From assembly GCF_009184865.1 (NCBI RefSeq), contig NZ_CP045096.1, forward strand, positions 5,022,001 through 5,086,000: a stretch of 64,000 nt of DNA, written 5' to 3'. Within the stretch, counting starts at the first letter, position 1; every line of letters starts with the position of its first letter. Below, piece after piece: positions 61,514 through 64,000 of this stretch. Made by a program: the position numbers and the translations under genes. The notes beneath the pieces were generated by a model. The model searched no databases, was not told the origin of the DNA, and was given only the letters and a program-made list of their open reading frames with translations. This DNA comes from Streptomyces phaeolivaceus (GTDB taxonomy: Bacteria; Actinomycetota; Actinomycetes; Streptomycetales; Streptomycetaceae).

Positions 61514-62731
61514 CTACTTGCCCTCCTCTTCGTCCACATCGGCGAACGACGCCTGGTACGCGGCGAACTGGGCGCGCTCCTCGTCCACGAGCGCGTGTCC
61601 GTCCGCGTACGCGTTCTCGAAGATGGCGAAGTGGTCCGGGTCGGGCATGGCACGCACCGCTTCGCGCACTCGCCTTCCCAACGCCTCGCTCTCCGCTTCG
61701 AGTTCCGCGAAGAATCCCTCGTTCGTGTCCGTTTCGGATTCCAGGTGGCCGCGCAGGCGCGCGATCGGGTCCTTGGCCTCCCAGGCCACCCGCTCGTCGT
61801 CGTGGCGGTACCGGGTGGGGTCGTCGGAGGTGGTGTGGGCGCCCATGCGGTAGGTGTACGCCTCGACCAGGGTGGGGCCCTCGCCCCGGCGGGCCCGCTC
61901 CAGCGCCCACTTGGTGACCGCGAGGCAGGCCAGTACGTCGTTGCCGTCGACGCGGACGCCCGGGAAGCCGAATCCCTGGGCGCGCTGGTACAGCGGGACG
62001 CGGGTCTGCTTCTCGGTGGGCTCCGAGATCGCCCACTGGTTGTTCTGGCAGAAGAACACGACCGGCGCGTTGTAGACCGCGGAGAAGGTGAAGGCCTCCG
62101 CGACGTCGCCCTGGCTGGAGGCGCCGTCGCCGAAGTAGGCGATGACCGCCGAGTCGGCGCCGTCCTTGGCGATGCCCATGGCGTAGCCGGTGGCGTGCAG
62201 CGTCTGGGAGCCGATGACGATCGTGTAGAGGTGGAAGTTGTTGCCGCTCGGGTCCCAGCCGCCGTTGTTCACGCCGCGGAACATGCCGAGCAGATTGGTC
62301 GGGTCGACGCCGCGGCACCAGGCGACGCCGTGTTCACGGTAGGTCGGGAAGACGTAGTCGTCCGGGCGGGTGGCCCGCCCGGAACCGATCTGGGCCGCCT
62401 CCTGGCCGAGCAGCGAGGCCCACAGGCCCAGCTCGCCCTGGCGCTGCAGGGAGGTGGCCTCGGCGTCGAAGCGACGGGTCAGCACCATGTCGCGGTACAG
62501 GCCCCGCAGCTCGTCGACGGTGATGTCGGCGACGAACGGGTCGTACTCGGCGTTCTTGACGCGCTTGCCCTCGGGCGTCAGCAGCTGAACGAGTTCGGGC
62601 GATGCGTCGGTCGGCTTCTTCGCAGTGGCGCGCCTGGTGCCGGTGGTGCCGGCCGCCTTGCTGCCGGTGGTGCCGGTCTTGCCTGCGGCGCTGCGTCGCG
62701 GCTTGCGCGCGGCAGTGCTCTCCACGGTCAC
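61514..62731 (-). CDS. bkdA: 2-oxoacid dehydrogenase E1 alpha subunit
   Basis: The 405-residue subunit has the thiamine diphosphate motif GDGASSQGDVAEAFTFSAVY ending in NN, and the phosphorylation-loop region YRMGAHTTSDDPTRYR. The first ~45 residues are a Lys/Thr/Ala-rich basic extension (KAAGTTGTRRATAKK). The branched-chain type is favoured over pyruvate because streptomycetes use a single-chain AceE E1 for pyruvate; this is family knowledge, not shown here. GTG 62731 has GGAGGAG upstream. First gene of the operon. Confidence 0.9.
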   Translation of the reverse strand: MTVESTAARKPRRSAAGKTGTTGSKAAGTTGTRRATAKKPTDASPELVQLLTPEGKRVKNAEYDPFVADITVDELRGLYRDMVLTRRFDAEATSLQRQGELGLWASLLGQEAAQIGSGRATRPDDYVFPTYREHGVAWCRGVDPTNLLGMFRGVNNGGWDPSGNNFHLYTIVIGSQTLHATGYAMGIAKDGADSAVIAYFGDGASSQGDVAEAFTFSAVYNAPVVFFCQNNQWAISEPTEKQTRVPLYQRAQGFGFPGVRVDGNDVLACLAVTKWALERARRGEGPTLVEAYTYRMGAHTTSDDPTRYRHDDERVAWEAKDPIARLRGHLESETDTNEGFFAELEAESEALGRRVREAVRAMPDPDHFAIFENAYADGHALVDEERAQFAAYQASFADVDEEEGK

Positions 62732-63258
62732 GTGTGCTCCTCCGTCGGTCCGGCCCCCGGGATTGCCGAGGACCAGTGCGGCTCGCCTGATCCCGGTGCC
62801 CGTGCACGGGGTGGGTGCCCTTGGCCGGGAACAGACGTGACAGGTGCCCCGGCGAGCGCCCTGCACGAGGCACGTTACCCAGTGCTCCACATTCCTGTGA
62901 AACCCCTACTGACCTGCGATTTTCCTTGGATTTCCAAGTAATTCGGTACTAGGGGGTCCAAGTAAGTCGCGTCCGTCGGGAACAGCTGCTGGTCACAGCA
63001 CTGGCTACAGCCTGGCAGGGGGCCGGAACACCGGCACGTTATCCCGGCCACCCCGGCCACGGGAAGAGTTCGCCGGAGGCCGGCCGTGAGATCGGTGGAG
63101 GAAGTTGCTCCATCCGTGAAGACGACGGAACCGCCATATTCCGGTTCGCATACCTGCGCGACGAGCCGCAGTTCGGATCTGCGCACTCCGTGATCGGTAA
63201 CGACTGTGTGTGACAAACGTGAGGTCAACGGCGTGGCGCGTGCCCTAACATCTGGCGC
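62732..63258. other. 527-bp intergenic region between divergent genes
   Basis: It must hold the operon promoter for the dehydrogenase genes, which I could not place with confidence. A -10-like TAACAT (63246-63251) lies eight bases before the GTG of the phosphotransferase gene. No gene is supported: the open frames here have no RBS or protein-like composition. Confidence 0.5.
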
Positions 63259-64000
63259 GTGCCGCGCTCATCTGTACTACCCCCTGTGCTTCACACGCCC
63301 CCTCTGGGCCCCCTGCTGGAGCGGTACGCCGCCGGATCGGCACTGACCTGCGACCCCGTCGACGAGGGGCTCCTCAACCGCGGCTACCGGCTCTCCACCA
63401 CCCGAGGCCGGTACTTCCTCAAGCACCACTTCGACCCCGAGACCGCCGATCCGGCCGCGATCGCGCGCCAGCACCGGGCCACCCAGCGCCTCGCCGACCT
63501 GGGCGTTCCCGTGGCCCCGCCGCTCGCCGCGCGCGACGGGCGCACGGTCGCGGTCGTCGGCGGCCACGCCTACGCCCTGCACCCGTGGATCGACGGACGG
63601 CATCGACACGGCGGTCAACTGACCGATGCGCAGTGCGCCCGCCTGGGGGCGCTCCTGGGGGTCGTCCACGCGTCCCTGGAGCGGGTGATGCCGGCCGTGC
63701 CGGTACGCGGGCGGCTGATTCCCGCCCAACGGCAGGCCCAGGGCAGGGCCGCTGCCCCGCCACGGCCCTCTTGCCGTACGGACACCCCGGAGGCCGTGGC
63801 GGACGCCCGGACCGAGAGCGCGGATCCGGCCGCCACCTTCGCCCTCATCGACGAACTGCTCGACCGCGTACGGCGACACCGGCCGGCCGACGCCTTCGAC
63901 GCGCTCGCCCGGCACCGGCTGCTGGAGCGACGGGAACTACTGGAGCGGCACGCGGGGCGGCGACCGCCCCAGGGCGGCTCGGTGGGGTGGGTGCACGGGG
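63259..64000 (+). CDS. Phosphotransferase (aminoglycoside/homoserine-kinase-like), runs off the right edge
   Basis: The frame is open from GTG 63259 to the window end, about 247 codons. The N-terminal lobe shows DPVDEGLLNRGYRLSTTRGR, then YFLKHHF with the ATP-binding Lys, and ALHPWIDGRHRHGGQLTD, typical of the APH/choline-kinase-like fold. The last residues seen, GSVGWVHG, begin the catalytic HGD loop, so the catalytic Asp lies beyond the edge. The substrate cannot be predicted. No RBS is present; a -10 box (TAACAT) just upstream suggests a leaderless transcript. Confidence 0.8.
   Translation, partial: MPRSSVLPPVLHTPPLGPLLERYAAGSALTCDPVDEGLLNRGYRLSTTRGRYFLKHHFDPETADPAAIARQHRATQRLADLGVPVAPPLAARDGRTVAVVGGHAYALHPWIDGRHRHGGQLTDAQCARLGALLGVVHASLERVMPAVPVRGRLIPAQRQAQGRAAAPPRPSCRTDTPEAVADARTESADPAATFALIDELLDRVRRHRPADAFDALARHRLLERRELLERHAGRRPPQGGSVGWVHG

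Noticed and set aside
62875..63228. 117-codon minus-strand frame upstream of the dehydrogenase operon
   Set aside because: No RBS, no domain and an irregular composition; it lies where the operon promoter should be.

Overview
The window is a chromosomal piece of a streptomycete. The DNA is very GC-rich, with G or C at most third codon positions. It carries the sporulation genes ssgA and ssgR, a cydA-cydB-cydCD operon behind a Rex-type operator, DUF397 and DUF5753 proteins, a mycothiol-enzyme-type protein, two regulators with the rare TTA codon, and seven parS-like ParB sites (core GTTTCACGTGAAAC) between 9.3 and 32.9 kb. parS sites cluster around oriC in Streptomyces, so the left half is probably origin-proximal. 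No rRNA, tRNA or CRISPR array was seen.

Layout. 1-2.75 kb is the end of an integrated mobile element: a DnaB-like helicase gene running off the left edge, a 63-residue protein and a large serine integrase, joined directly to the remaining 3' part of a luciferase-like oxidoreductase gene. 2.75-34.3 kb is mostly core chromosome: HAD phosphatase, M23 peptidase, cytochrome bd operon, hisC-type aminotransferase, TTA-containing LacI regulator, metallophosphatase, thiC with a TPP riboswitch, YibE/F membrane protein, ssgA/ssgR, ptpA with a PLP lyase, TTA-containing LysR regulator, NUDIX protein, globin-reductase, acetyltransferases, a broken MFS gene with its MarR regulator, and a serine hydrolase. 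34.4-42.4 kb is accessory: small proteins resembling immunity-type genes, a 416-residue protein of unknown role, and a helix-turn-helix gene split by an ISAs1-type element (10-bp target duplication) and cut at its 5' side by an IS1182-type element. 42.4-52.4 kb is core again: thioredoxin-NHL protein, AraC/LURP pair, nitrilase-type hydrolase, mycothiol-type enzyme, TauE, GntR/MFS and a D,D-carboxypeptidase. 52.4-58.9 kb is the remnant of a conjugative element: a cut DUF5753 regulator, the 3' end of a T4SS membrane-protein gene, VirB4-like and VirD4-like ATPases, a DUF4913 protein and a zeta-type toxin with a small partner. 59.0-62.7 kb is a three-gene 2-oxoacid dehydrogenase operon, and a phosphotransferase gene runs off the right edge.

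How the genes work together. CydA and CydB form the high-affinity quinol oxidase and CydCD is its assembly exporter; the Rex site ties expression to NADH/NAD+. ThiC is under feedback from thiamine pyrophosphate. SsgR activates ssgA in sporulation. The E1alpha, E1beta and E2 genes make a lipoyl-dependent acyl-CoA complex.

The most unusual signals are two. The helicase gene and the 63-residue ORF share a repeated two-hairpin leader whose loops are conserved while the stems change by compensation. A parS-like palindrome forms an arm inside the thiC riboswitch. Gene order also looks discontinuous at the insertion sequences, which suggests a rearrangement near the origin. All family assignments were read from the sequence by eye; no database search was run.
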